A stretch of 60,971 bases of DNA from the NCBI GenBank assembly GCA_900315945.1, contig ONAZ01000016.1:1-60971 (forward strand), given 5' to 3'. The first letter of the stretch is position 1, and each line of letters begins with the position of its first letter. The DNA comes from an uncultured Lachnospiraceae bacterium (GTDB taxonomy: Bacteria; Bacillota; Clostridia; Lachnospirales; Lachnospiraceae). Shown here in pieces: positions 16,097-23,599 of the stretch. A model generated the notes under the pieces. The model saw only the letters and a program-made list of their open reading frames with translations. It was not told where the DNA came from and did not search any database. The translations under genes and the position numbers were made by a program.

Positions 16097-17233
16097 TTAT
16101 ACCTCTGTTACAACTGCGCTATTTACACAGAAATCTACAGCCTTATTACATAGATAAATCTTCTCAAGATATTTCTTACCAGATTCTTTATCATTGTTAT
16201 CGCCGTATGCCTTGTACAATTCATCTACTGAACTATATCCATTGTTTTTAGCCTGAAGCTCAGCATAAGCAATAAATCCTGCTTCATCAACAGTTATATT
16301 CTGCTCTTTAGCAATTGCTTCATAGATAAGCTCATTCTTGAGATTATTCTCTATCTCTTCTCTTAACTGCTCCTTGAATTCTTCAATAGACAGTTTATAA
16401 TTCTTAAGAATATAGTCCTCTAAGGTTCCACCCTTTTCAACATATTTCTCTTTATATTGATTCATATATGAATCAACTTTCTTATCTACTTCACCCTTTG
16501 GAAGTGAATTAACAGTGCAGTTAGTAGCTACAGCTTCCATAACTTTATTTCGTATATCCTGCTGCTTGTTGGATGCCATTTCTTTCTCAACCTCAGCTTT
16601 TGCAGCTTCTCTAAGTTCTGCTACAGTTTGATAACTACTATGCTGCTTTACATAATCATCTGTAAGATTAGTAGATGGATCCTTTGCAATGGAATTAATT
16701 GTAAATGTGAATACTACATATTTACCTGCTAGATCAGACTTAGGATAATTAGCAGGGAATGTTACTCCATAATCTGCCTTTGTTCCTACTCTAGCTCCAA
16801 CGATACCATTACTAAAGCCTTCAATGTATTGAGTTCCTGATTTTGCATCAGCATTTTTCTTAACATCAATCCATACGTTCTGAGCCGAACCACCATCAAA
16901 AGGTACACCGTCAAGCTGTCCTACGTAATCAACATTTACAATAGAATCACCATTTACAATGGTCTTAGATGCGTCTACTTCATAATTATTGTTAGCACCA
17001 CACATTGACTGCATCTTGGCATTAATCTTGTCATCAGTTACTGCATAATCAGCTGCATTAAGCTGAATTGGTAATCCCTGATATTGTCCTAGTGTAACAT
17101 AATCTAATGGATTATAATCTACCACTTCGCTAGTTGTTACAGTGCCACTTTCTTTGTTACTACATGAGCAAGAACTGAGTCCAAGACAGAGAGCAACTGC
17201 TAAAGTGATTCCTAATACCTTTTTGACTTTCAT
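16097..17233 (-). CDS. Trigger-factor-like peptidyl-prolyl isomerase lipoprotein
   Basis: A 378-residue exported protein. Residues 1-25 are a lipoprotein signal with lipobox LSSC, so it should be anchored outside the membrane. Residues about 95-195 form an FKBP-type domain (VNVDYVGQLDGVPFDGG, then FTFTINSI), and the helical rest (about 200-360) resembles the C-terminal chaperone arms of trigger factor. The ribosome-binding GFRxGxxP loop of the cytoplasmic protein is absent. It likely folds secreted proteins, similar in role to PrsA. A small membrane protein gene lies just upstream in the same direction. Confidence 0.85.
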   Translation of the reverse strand: MKVKKVLGITLAVALCLGLSSCSCSNKESGTVTTSEVVDYNPLDYVTLGQYQGLPIQLNAADYAVTDDKINAKMQSMCGANNNYEVDASKTIVNGDSIVNVDYVGQLDGVPFDGGSAQNVWIDVKKNADAKSGTQYIEGFSNGIVGARVGTKADYGVTFPANYPKSDLAGKYVVFTFTINSIAKDPSTNLTDDYVKQHSSYQTVAELREAAKAEVEKEMASNKQQDIRNKVMEAVATNCTVNSLPKGEVDKKVDSYMNQYKEKYVEKGGTLEDYILKNYKLSIEEFKEQLREEIENNLKNELIYEAIAKEQNITVDEAGFIAYAELQAKNNGYSSVDELYKAYGDNNDKESGKKYLEKIYLCNKAVDFCVNSAVVTEV

Positions 17234-17258
17234 ACAAAACTCCTATACATTACTAATA

Positions 17259-17735
17259 TTATCCTTTAAGCTCCTTTTGCTTACGAAGAGCCCAAGCACG
17301 TAATCCCTTTTTCTTCTTTTGTTCTACAACAAGTTTTCCATGATTTCCTCTAAAGCCTGTAATGTATAGTCCACTTACTGTTGCCTTAATCTCTTTCTTA
17401 ACAGGCAATTCATCGAATATTTCGGCCTCTACAATCATAGTCATAATCTGTGAGCCACCAGGTCCATTAATCTTAACTTTGGCTACTGGTAATTTCGATG
17501 CTTTTGCATACCATGGTATTTTGGCATTCATAACTGCCTCTGGAAGACCTGCATCCTTAAGATGCATACGCTTCTTATCAATAACAAGCATAGACACTGT
17601 CTGTGCCATAGAATCTAATTGAGCTTGTTGTTCGTCACGCTTCTTATCAGCTCTCTTGCCTAGAAAATAAAATGCAACTAATCCTCCAGCCAAAACAACT
17701 GCTGTTATTATTAATACAATAGTTAATACTGACAT
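17259..17735 (-). CDS. Membrane-anchored protein of unknown function
   Basis: The start chosen is the ATG at 17735 (MSVLTIVL), which has AAGGAGG seven bases upstream; a longer frame to 17774 has no such site. The 158-residue product has one N-terminal membrane helix (about 3-26), a short charged coiled stretch (about 28-45) and a cytoplasmic or outer domain containing AKVKINGPGGSQIMTMIVEA, with a very basic end. I do not recognise the domain. It is 25 bases upstream of the trigger-factor-like lipoprotein gene and may be cotranscribed with it. Confidence 0.7.
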   Translation of the reverse strand: MSVLTIVLIITAVVLAGGLVAFYFLGKRADKKRDEQQAQLDSMAQTVSMLVIDKKRMHLKDAGLPEAVMNAKIPWYAKASKLPVAKVKINGPGGSQIMTMIVEAEIFDELPVKKEIKATVSGLYITGFRGNHGKLVVEQKKKKGLRAWALRKQKELKG

Positions 17736-17822
17736 TACTTTTCCTCCTTGACATAATCTTAAAAAGTATAACATTATTAAGATTATTTATCAATTAGAAA
17801 ACTAGCCAATCTTTGGGAAAAA

Positions 17823-18239
17823 CTAAGAAATTTTGATATATACTTCGTGCATACCCGTCTCTACACCATTCATTTCTAAAGAATAATCAAGATATATCTC
17901 TAAGGACATATTTCCCAGCACTGTAGCATACCTTTTAGTATGAATTATAAGATCTATAGCCCCTGCACTTGTTAGATATTTACATACAGTATCTTCTTTA
18001 CATACGAACTTCATACTGCTTTTCACTTCACCAGATCTAGAAATCTGAATATAATTCTCATCTAGTGTAACAAGAGTAGGTACTGGTTCTTCTATTCCTT
18101 CTAGCTTTTCTTTATAGCTTATATATATCTTCTTATTTTTTAAAGCACATTTTCCAGAGAAAGTACCACTTGTGCTTAAGCACTGATCATCTAGATATTC
18201 CTTGGAAAACATGGAAATAGTAACATTCTCTGGCAACAT
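17823..18239 (-). CDS. DUF1934 (YwiB-like) beta-barrel protein
   Basis: A 138-residue protein with the alternating strand pattern of the DUF1934 family: ISYKEKLEG, ITLDENYIQISRSGEVKSSMKF-like strands, then YLTSAGAIDLIIHT and LDYSLEMNGVETGMHEVYIKI. Members are small lipocalin-like barrels of unknown function. It begins three bases after the gntR stop and appears to be in one operon with gntR and ispE. No signal peptide. The family assignment is from pattern and memory. Confidence 0.75.
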   Translation of the reverse strand: MLPENVTISMFSKEYLDDQCLSTSGTFSGKCALKNKKIYISYKEKLEGIEEPVPTLVTLDENYIQISRSGEVKSSMKFVCKEDTVCKYLTSAGAIDLIIHTKRYATVLGNMSLEIYLDYSLEMNGVETGMHEVYIKIS

Positions 18240-18242
18240 ATA

Positions 18243-18917
18243 TTACTCCTGACTAAGTATTATCTTCCTAACACATTCCATCTGATTAATAAGATGAGTC
18301 TTAGTTAAGGAAACTACTTCGTCTACATCCTTTGTACGCAGCGCTTCAAGAATACTTTTATGCTCCCTTATTAATACAGGATAAATCGTTCTATCTTTTA
18401 CATATTCAAATCTGAATCTATACATCTGTTCTTTAAGATTAACGAGAATTGCACTAAGCCTTGGATTATTAGATGCTTCATATATAACATTATGAAAATC
18501 TTCATCTCTTCTTACAACTTCTCTAATATCATTACCTTTAGTTGCACTCTCAAATTCTCTACATGCTCTCTCTAATCTATTGATAGCATCTTCATTCATA
18601 TTGTTACAAGCAAGCGATGCCGCTAAAGTATCTAGAACTTCTCTTATCTCTAATACATCATCTAAATCCTTCTCTGTCATCTTGGCAACCTGGGCACCAC
18701 GTCTTGGATAAGTAACAGCAAGTCCTTCTCTTTCAAGCATTCTAATTGCTTCCCTTACAGGTGTTCTAGAAACACCTAGTTTCTTAGCTAAGTGTATTTC
18801 CATAAGACGCTCTCCTGGTTGCAAATCACCTTTTAGAATAGCATCCCTTAATGTATTAAAAACTACATTTCTTAGTGGTTGAAAATCGTCCTGTTTTAAA
18901 TGAATATCCTTATTCAT
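18243..18917 (-). CDS. GntR-family regulator, FadR/FCD subfamily
   Basis: A 224-residue repressor-type protein. Residues about 10-80 form the winged helix-turn-helix, with GDLQPGERLMEIHLAKKLGVSRTPVREAI-type sequence and the recognition stretch LGVSRTPVREAIRMLE. Residues about 90-215 are the all-helical FCD ligand domain, in which Asp and His residues (RRDEDFHNVIYEAS, REHKSIL, KTHLINQ) usually bind a metal and an organic acid. It sits between ispE and the DUF1934 gene. The ligand and operator are not evident. Confidence 0.92.
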   Translation of the reverse strand: MNKDIHLKQDDFQPLRNVVFNTLRDAILKGDLQPGERLMEIHLAKKLGVSRTPVREAIRMLEREGLAVTYPRRGAQVAKMTEKDLDDVLEIREVLDTLAASLACNNMNEDAINRLERACREFESATKGNDIREVVRRDEDFHNVIYEASNNPRLSAILVNLKEQMYRFRFEYVKDRTIYPVLIREHKSILEALRTKDVDEVVSLTKTHLINQMECVRKIILSQE

Positions 18918-18952
18918 GTTCTCTCCTTTTCTAGTAAAAATATTAAGCTAAT

Positions 18953-19819
18953 CTAATTAAACTCATTATAAACATAAGTAAGCAACACCCTGTCACATAA
19001 CCCACTTTTCTTTAGAGCACTTACTGCTCTTGAAGCTTTATGCTCATTAGGGAAAATTCCAAACACAGTAGGTCCAGAGCCAGACATCATGGAATTATAT
19101 GCACCCTTGTCCATCATAATCTTCTTAATATCAGATATAACCGGAAGCGCTGGAATTGTAACTGTCTCAAGCACATTTCCCATAGTCTTCGCTATTCCTT
19201 CTATATCCTGATTATTAATAGCTTCTATCTGCGCATCTATATCAGGGTGATCTAACTCATCAATCTTAAGATTACTATATACGTAACCTGTGGATACACC
19301 TTCTGGAGGCTTGGCAATTACAATTGGATAGTTAACAAGTGGTTTTAACTTGGTTATCTTCTCGCCTATCCCTTCTGCAAGTGCTGTGCCTTTCATAATA
19401 CAATACGGAACATCTGCGCCAATTTTCACACCGCGTTCCATAAGTTCTTCCTTGGATAGCCCTAGTCTGAACATATCATTTATTCCAATTAGAACTGCCG
19501 CAGCATCAGCACTTCCACCAGCCATACCTGCTGCTATAGGAATATTTTTCTCAAGATTAATTGTAACTTTAGAGGTGATACTAAATTCATTAAGAAGAAG
19601 ACTGGCAGCTTTAACACACAAATTGCTTTCATCTAAGCAAAGGGAATTATCAGTGCAAGTCATTTTGATTTCTAGAGAATCAGAATCTTCGATTTGAATA
19701 TCGATGACATCTCGAAGTTGTAATGTCTGCATTATCATTTTAAGATCATGATAGCCATCTTCACGTCTTCTAATAACATCAAGACCTAGATTTATCTTAC
19801 TATAACCGCTATACTCCAT
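18953..19819 (-). CDS. ispE: 4-diphosphocytidyl-2-C-methyl-D-erythritol kinase
   Basis: A 288-residue GHMP kinase that phosphorylates the 2-hydroxyl of CDP-ME, the fourth step of the MEP isoprenoid pathway. It shows YSKINLGLDVIRRREDGYH at the start, the ATP-binding PIAAGMAGGSADAAA (about 94-108) and the GHMP C-terminal motif MSGSGPTVFGIF. The length is normal. It leads the ispE-gntR-DUF1934 group; no other MEP gene is in the window. Confidence 0.96.
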   Translation of the reverse strand: MEYSGYSKINLGLDVIRRREDGYHDLKMIMQTLQLRDVIDIQIEDSDSLEIKMTCTDNSLCLDESNLCVKAASLLLNEFSITSKVTINLEKNIPIAAGMAGGSADAAAVLIGINDMFRLGLSKEELMERGVKIGADVPYCIMKGTALAEGIGEKITKLKPLVNYPIVIAKPPEGVSTGYVYSNLKIDELDHPDIDAQIEAINNQDIEGIAKTMGNVLETVTIPALPVISDIKKIMMDKGAYNSMMSGSGPTVFGIFPNEHKASRAVSALKKSGLCDRVLLTYVYNEFN

Positions 19820-19921
19820 AAAGAAACCCCCGCTATAACTCTGTATACAAAAAATATAACAAAAATGATACTCATTTTCAATGCTATATGTACAAAATTG
19901 GTGTTTTTACCCATTAGGCAG

Positions 19922-19949
19922 TAAACTTTTTATAGAAATTGTCCGATTA
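19922..19949 (+). promoter_or_regulatory. Possible sigma-D (sigma-28) promoter
   Basis: TAAACTTT (19922-19929) followed after 12 bases by TCCGATTA (19942-19949) is close to the flagellar sigma consensus TAAA-N15-GCCGATAT, with one extra spacer base and a G-to-T change. It lies about 80 bases before the gene at 20030. No flagellar gene is in the window to support it. Confidence 0.4.
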
Positions 19950-20029
19950 GTATTTTAAGAGTTAGTAGGCACACCCTAACTAATCTTAGGAACGGAATCC
20001 AATAATCATCACACCAAGGAGGGTTAAAC

Positions 20030-20635
20030 ATGGATTTAAACGCAATTAGCAATATTACTGCTAACAACTATTATAGTAACAAGAATTCTGTAGACTCCAA
20101 AGACAAAGATGATACAGAAAAGAGGACAGGCTTTAGTTCAGAAGCTGCTGTATTCGAGAAATCATCCAATGAGGTGGATTCAAGTGTCAAGAATCAAAAA
20201 GCTGACAGATCTGCTCTAGTTAACAAACTAAAAGCAGACCAGGAAGCTCAAAAAATGCAATTATTTGACATTGTAAAGAAAACAATTGCCGGACAGGGAA
20301 ATACCCTTGCGAAGGCAGACGACATGTGGAAATTCCTAGCTAGCGGCGATTTCACTGTTGACGCAGAGACAAAAGCAAACGCTCAGAAAGAAATTTCCGA
20401 AGATGGATACTGGGGTGTCAATCAGACATCAGATAGAATTCTGGATTTCGCCATAGCCCTATCAGGAAACGATACTTCCAAAGCAGAGATGCTTCTTGAT
20501 GCATTCAAGAAAGGATTCAGCGAAGCAACTGCTGCATGGGGCAAAGAATTACCTGAGATTAGCCAAAAAACCTACGATGCCGTATTAGAGAAGTTCGAAG
20601 CATGGAAGAACGGAACATACGGTCAAGACTCTTAG
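20030..20635 (+). CDS. Protein of unknown function, possibly motility-linked
   Basis: A 201-residue soluble protein that starts 7 bases after AAGGAGGG. The first 70 residues are polar, low in hydrophobics and rich in Asn, Ser, Asp and Lys; the rest looks helical (KADQEAQKMQLFDIVKKTI, DFAIALSGNDTSKAEMLLDAF, FSEATAAWGKELPEISQKTY). There is no signal peptide or membrane segment. The disordered start and helical body, together with the sigma-D-like promoter, would fit a small flagellum-associated or secreted helper, but this is inference and I do not recognise the family. It is monocistronic, with a strong terminator. Confidence 0.75.
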   Translation: MDLNAISNITANNYYSNKNSVDSKDKDDTEKRTGFSSEAAVFEKSSNEVDSSVKNQKADRSALVNKLKADQEAQKMQLFDIVKKTIAGQGNTLAKADDMWKFLASGDFTVDAETKANAQKEISEDGYWGVNQTSDRILDFAIALSGNDTSKAEMLLDAFKKGFSEATAAWGKELPEISQKTYDAVLEKFEAWKNGTYGQDS

Positions 20636-20675
20636 TTTTACTAGTAGGCTGATATCAGCAAACGTAACACTATTA

Positions 20676-20709
20676 AAGGCTTCTGGTTATTCACCAGAAG
20701 CCTTCTTTT
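20676..20709 (+). terminator. Strong terminator, overlapping the relQ 3' end
   Basis: AAGGCTTCTGGT (20676-20687) pairs perfectly with ACCAGAAGCCTT (20693-20704) over five bases, then CTTTTT. It terminates the plus-strand gene at 20030-20635. Its distal arm lies within the last codons of the convergent relQ-like gene. Confidence 0.85.
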
Positions 20710-21418
20710 TATTTGCCTTTTCTATTGAATCAAAATGAAGTTTCTCAGCTAACTTATGTTGCCTCTCTTGTTCTTTCTTCCTCTCCTGTTCTTCCACAGC
20801 CGCACTAATTGTATCATTAAGTTCAAGCATCTTAGCATCAAGCATAGATACAATCTCCGAACACTCTCTTAAGTCCTGACTAATATACTCAGGTGCACTT
20901 CCTTCAAATTTGTAGAAAATCTTATGTTCCAAAGAAGCCCAGAAATCCATAGCAATTGTTCTTATCTGTATTTCAACCTTCGTCTGAACAGGACCACTAG
21001 ATAAGAAAATAGGAACTTCAACAATCATATGATAGCTTTTATATCCACTTTGCTTTGGATTCTTAATGTAATCTTTTACAGAAAGAACTGTTATATCATC
21101 TTGCTTACCAATCATATTAGCAAGTCTATATATATCTGAGGTAAATGAACATACAATACGAACTCCCGCAACATCGTTACAATACATAATCATATTCTCA
21201 GTTGTAGGTTCGTAACCATATCTAATTAGTTTCTTAACAATACTGTCTGCCGCTTTTATTCTAGTCTTAACATATTCAATAGGATTATATTTATGAATAT
21301 GTTTGAATTCTTCACTAAGAATATCAATCTTAGTTGAAACTTCCTTTAGTGCTGAATTATAGCAAAGCATTGACTGTGCCCATCCATCTGAGCCTTCTCT
21401 AAATTCCATACCTGCCAT
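20687..21418 (-). CDS. Small alarmone synthetase, RelQ-type
   Basis: A 243-residue single-domain (p)ppGpp synthetase of the RelA/SpoT fold, without hydrolase, TGS or ACT domains. Visible motifs are RIKAADSIVKKL, DVAGVRIVC (about 82-90), GYKSYH (125-130), which stacks on the GDP/GTP base, and EIQIRT with DFWASLEHK (149-166). The product is a stringent-response signal made from ATP and GDP or GTP. The C-terminal 40 residues are a Lys/Glu-rich coil. It is last in a run reading dnaE-pfkA-spoU-unknown-relQ. Confidence 0.9.
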   Translation of the reverse strand: MAGMEFREGSDGWAQSMLCYNSALKEVSTKIDILSEEFKHIHKYNPIEYVKTRIKAADSIVKKLIRYGYEPTTENMIMYCNDVAGVRIVCSFTSDIYRLANMIGKQDDITVLSVKDYIKNPKQSGYKSYHMIVEVPIFLSSGPVQTKVEIQIRTIAMDFWASLEHKIFYKFEGSAPEYISQDLRECSEIVSMLDAKMLELNDTISAAVEEQERKKEQERQHKLAEKLHFDSIEKANKKKASGE

Positions 21419-21445
21419 TTTACTACTTCTCCTTATACCGAAGTT

Positions 21446-21709
21446 CTAATCTTCTTCTAGAACTTCTATTTCAAGATATTCGAAATCAATTGATTCTACG
21501 AAATTATCTTTATTAAATCTCGTCTTAGAAAACTTCTTAAAATCTCTTATATTACAATCGAGCCAAATTGGACGACCAACATTTATTCTAACACAAACTT
21601 CATCTAATGCGTCAAAAATTTTATGTGTTCTTGTATCATCAGTTTCATTTTCTATTGTATGAGATTCAAGTATATGATTCTCATCCCATACTTTAAACCA
21701 TAATTTCAT
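21446..21709 (-). CDS. Conserved-looking small protein of unknown function
   Basis: An 87-residue acidic protein beginning MKLWFKVWDENHILESHTIE with mixed alpha/beta character and no membrane segment or cysteine pattern. It lies 17 bases after the SpoU-type methyltransferase gene and 27 bases before the relQ gene, in frame and orientation with both, so it is a real operon member. I do not recognise the family. Confidence 0.7.
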   Translation of the reverse strand: MKLWFKVWDENHILESHTIENETDDTRTHKIFDALDEVCVRINVGRPIWLDCNIRDFKKFSKTRFNKDNFVESIDFEYLEIEVLEED

Positions 21710-21726
21710 CTACTACCTCGATATTA

Positions 21727-22533
21727 CTATATATGGCACCTTTGCCTATGCATCTCATACATAATAATTCCACCAGCCATTGCAGCATTAAGTGATTCAA
21801 TCTGACCTTCCATTGGAATATGAATTCTGTTAATCATATCTAAGGTCTCATCACTAATTCCATTTCCTTCATTTCCTATGACTATTCCAATTCTCTTAGT
21901 GTAATCAACTTTATCATAGGAAACGCTTTTCGAAAGTGCTCCTCCATATAATGTAATACCATTATTAATAAGTCTAGTCATTACTTCTTGCCATTCATTT
22001 CTATCCTTACATCGAAAATGTGGCATTCTATATATAGTTCCCATTGTTGAGCGAATCGTCTTAGGATTATATATATCAACACAATCTCTACTCATTATTA
22101 TTTCATCAATACCTGCTGCTTCGGCAGTTCTAAATAATGTGCCTAGATTCCCTGGATCTTGAATATCCTCCAATAGAAGGAATGTCTCTTTAGTTGTATC
22201 AACTTCGTAAGACATTTGACTTACAATTGCAAGTACTCCCTGAGGCGTAATAGTATCTGACATATTTTTCATCACCTTATCAGATACCAATACCACATCT
22301 ACATCATGGGCATTGCAATCATCTACTAATTCCTTAATCTTTGCTTCCTTTATCAATAATGACTCGCTTACAAATACACTCCTAATATCACAAAAGGGAG
22401 CATCAAGAACCATTCTTAAGCCTTCAACCACATATACATTATCTTCTCTTCTCTTATTTGATTTCTTGATAAGAGAATTAACGTATTTGACTTTCGGATT
22501 AGAAGGACTCTTTATTACCTCTAAATGTTCCAT
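21727..22533 (-). CDS. SpoU/TrmH-family RNA 2'-O-methyltransferase
   Basis: A 268-residue SPOUT methyltransferase, most like the 23S rRNA 2'-O-ribose enzymes. The N-terminal substrate-binding part (VKYVNSLIKKSNKRRE, VVEGLRMV) precedes the trefoil-knot domain with EDIQDPGNLGTLFRTAEAAG (about 145-164), IVIGNEGNGIS and the AdoMet-binding PMEGQIESLNAAMAGGIIMYE. The exact rRNA site cannot be told from sequence. It starts nine bases after pfkA ends. Confidence 0.92.
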   Translation of the reverse strand: MEHLEVIKSPSNPKVKYVNSLIKKSNKRREDNVYVVEGLRMVLDAPFCDIRSVFVSESLLIKEAKIKELVDDCNAHDVDVVLVSDKVMKNMSDTITPQGVLAIVSQMSYEVDTTKETFLLLEDIQDPGNLGTLFRTAEAAGIDEIIMSRDCVDIYNPKTIRSTMGTIYRMPHFRCKDRNEWQEVMTRLINNGITLYGGALSKSVSYDKVDYTKRIGIVIGNEGNGISDETLDMINRIHIPMEGQIESLNAAMAGGIIMYEMHRQRCHI

Positions 22534-22541
22534 ACAATACC

Positions 22542-23519
22542 TTATCTTCCATTAAGAGATGTGCAAGTATCGATAAGGAAACTATCTATCTTTTTCTCCA
22601 TATTAAGAGCCTCAATTATATCAAAATCAACAAACTCTCCATGACGATATCCTACAACACGATTAGTCTTACCTTCACAAAGTAAGTCTACAGCAAGAGC
22701 TCCCATTGTGGATGCATATACTCTATCCTTTGCTGTTGGAGAACCACCACGTTGCATATATCCTAGAATAGTAGCTCTTGTTTCTATTCCTGTTGCAGCT
22801 TCAATTCTTTTTGCAAGAGATGTAGAATGACCTATTCCCTCTGCATTTATTATTATGTGATGCTGCTTACCCTTTTTTCGACCTTCAATAATATGACCAA
22901 CAAGCTTCTGCTCGTCGTAATCATAGTACTCCGGTAGGAGTACGTCTTCGGCACCATTCGCAATACCACACCATAGTGCGATATATCCTGCACCACGTCC
23001 CATAACTTCAACAATAGAACAACGTTCATGAGAGGTTGATGTATCTCTTATTTTATCTATAGCATCAATTGCAGTATTAACTGCTGTATCAAATCCAATT
23101 GTATACTCTGTACAGGCGATATCTAAATCAATTGTTCCTGGGACTCCAATCGTGTTAACACCAGCTTCTGCTAATGCTGTGGCACCACGAAATGAACCAT
23201 CTCCTCCTATTACTACAAGACCATCTATACCATGTTTACCGCATATCTTTGCAGCCTCTTTTACAATCTCTGGCTTTTTAAACTCTTTACATCTTGCAGT
23301 CTGAAGAATTGTTCCACCACGTTGAATAGTGTCTGATACATCATAACTTTGCATCTCGAAAATCTCTTCCTCAAGAAGTCCAGCATATCCACGTCTAATT
23401 CCTTTTACTTTCTTACCATTATAGATAGACTGTCTCACAACAGCTCTAATAGCTGCATTCATTCCAGGTGCATCGCCACCACTTGTCAAAACTCCAATTG
23501 TGTTTACTTCTTTGGCCAT
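22542..23519 (-). CDS. pfkA: 6-phosphofructokinase, ATP type
   Basis: The ATG at 23519 (MAKEVNTIGVLTSGGDAPG) is taken as start, since GGAGG lies just upstream; an in-frame TTG at 23534 would place that site inside the gene. The 325-residue enzyme phosphorylates fructose 6-phosphate. GGDAPGMN binds ATP, VVIGGDGSFRGA has Gly where pyrophosphate enzymes have Asp, TIDLDIACTEYTIGFDTA holds the catalytic Asp and MGRGAGYIA is substrate-binding. It follows dnaE by about 80 bases, and the downstream spoU-type gene follows by nine. Confidence 0.96.
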   Translation of the reverse strand: MAKEVNTIGVLTSGGDAPGMNAAIRAVVRQSIYNGKKVKGIRRGYAGLLEEEIFEMQSYDVSDTIQRGGTILQTARCKEFKKPEIVKEAAKICGKHGIDGLVVIGGDGSFRGATALAEAGVNTIGVPGTIDLDIACTEYTIGFDTAVNTAIDAIDKIRDTSTSHERCSIVEVMGRGAGYIALWCGIANGAEDVLLPEYYDYDEQKLVGHIIEGRKKGKQHHIIINAEGIGHSTSLAKRIEAATGIETRATILGYMQRGGSPTAKDRVYASTMGALAVDLLCEGKTNRVVGYRHGEFVDFDIIEALNMEKKIDSFLIDTCTSLNGR

Positions 23520-23599
23520 AGTTTCTGCCTCCAATTAATAATACTCCGTAACTATTATACACTATATTAATAAAACATGCTTGATTTTTATTTTAACTA

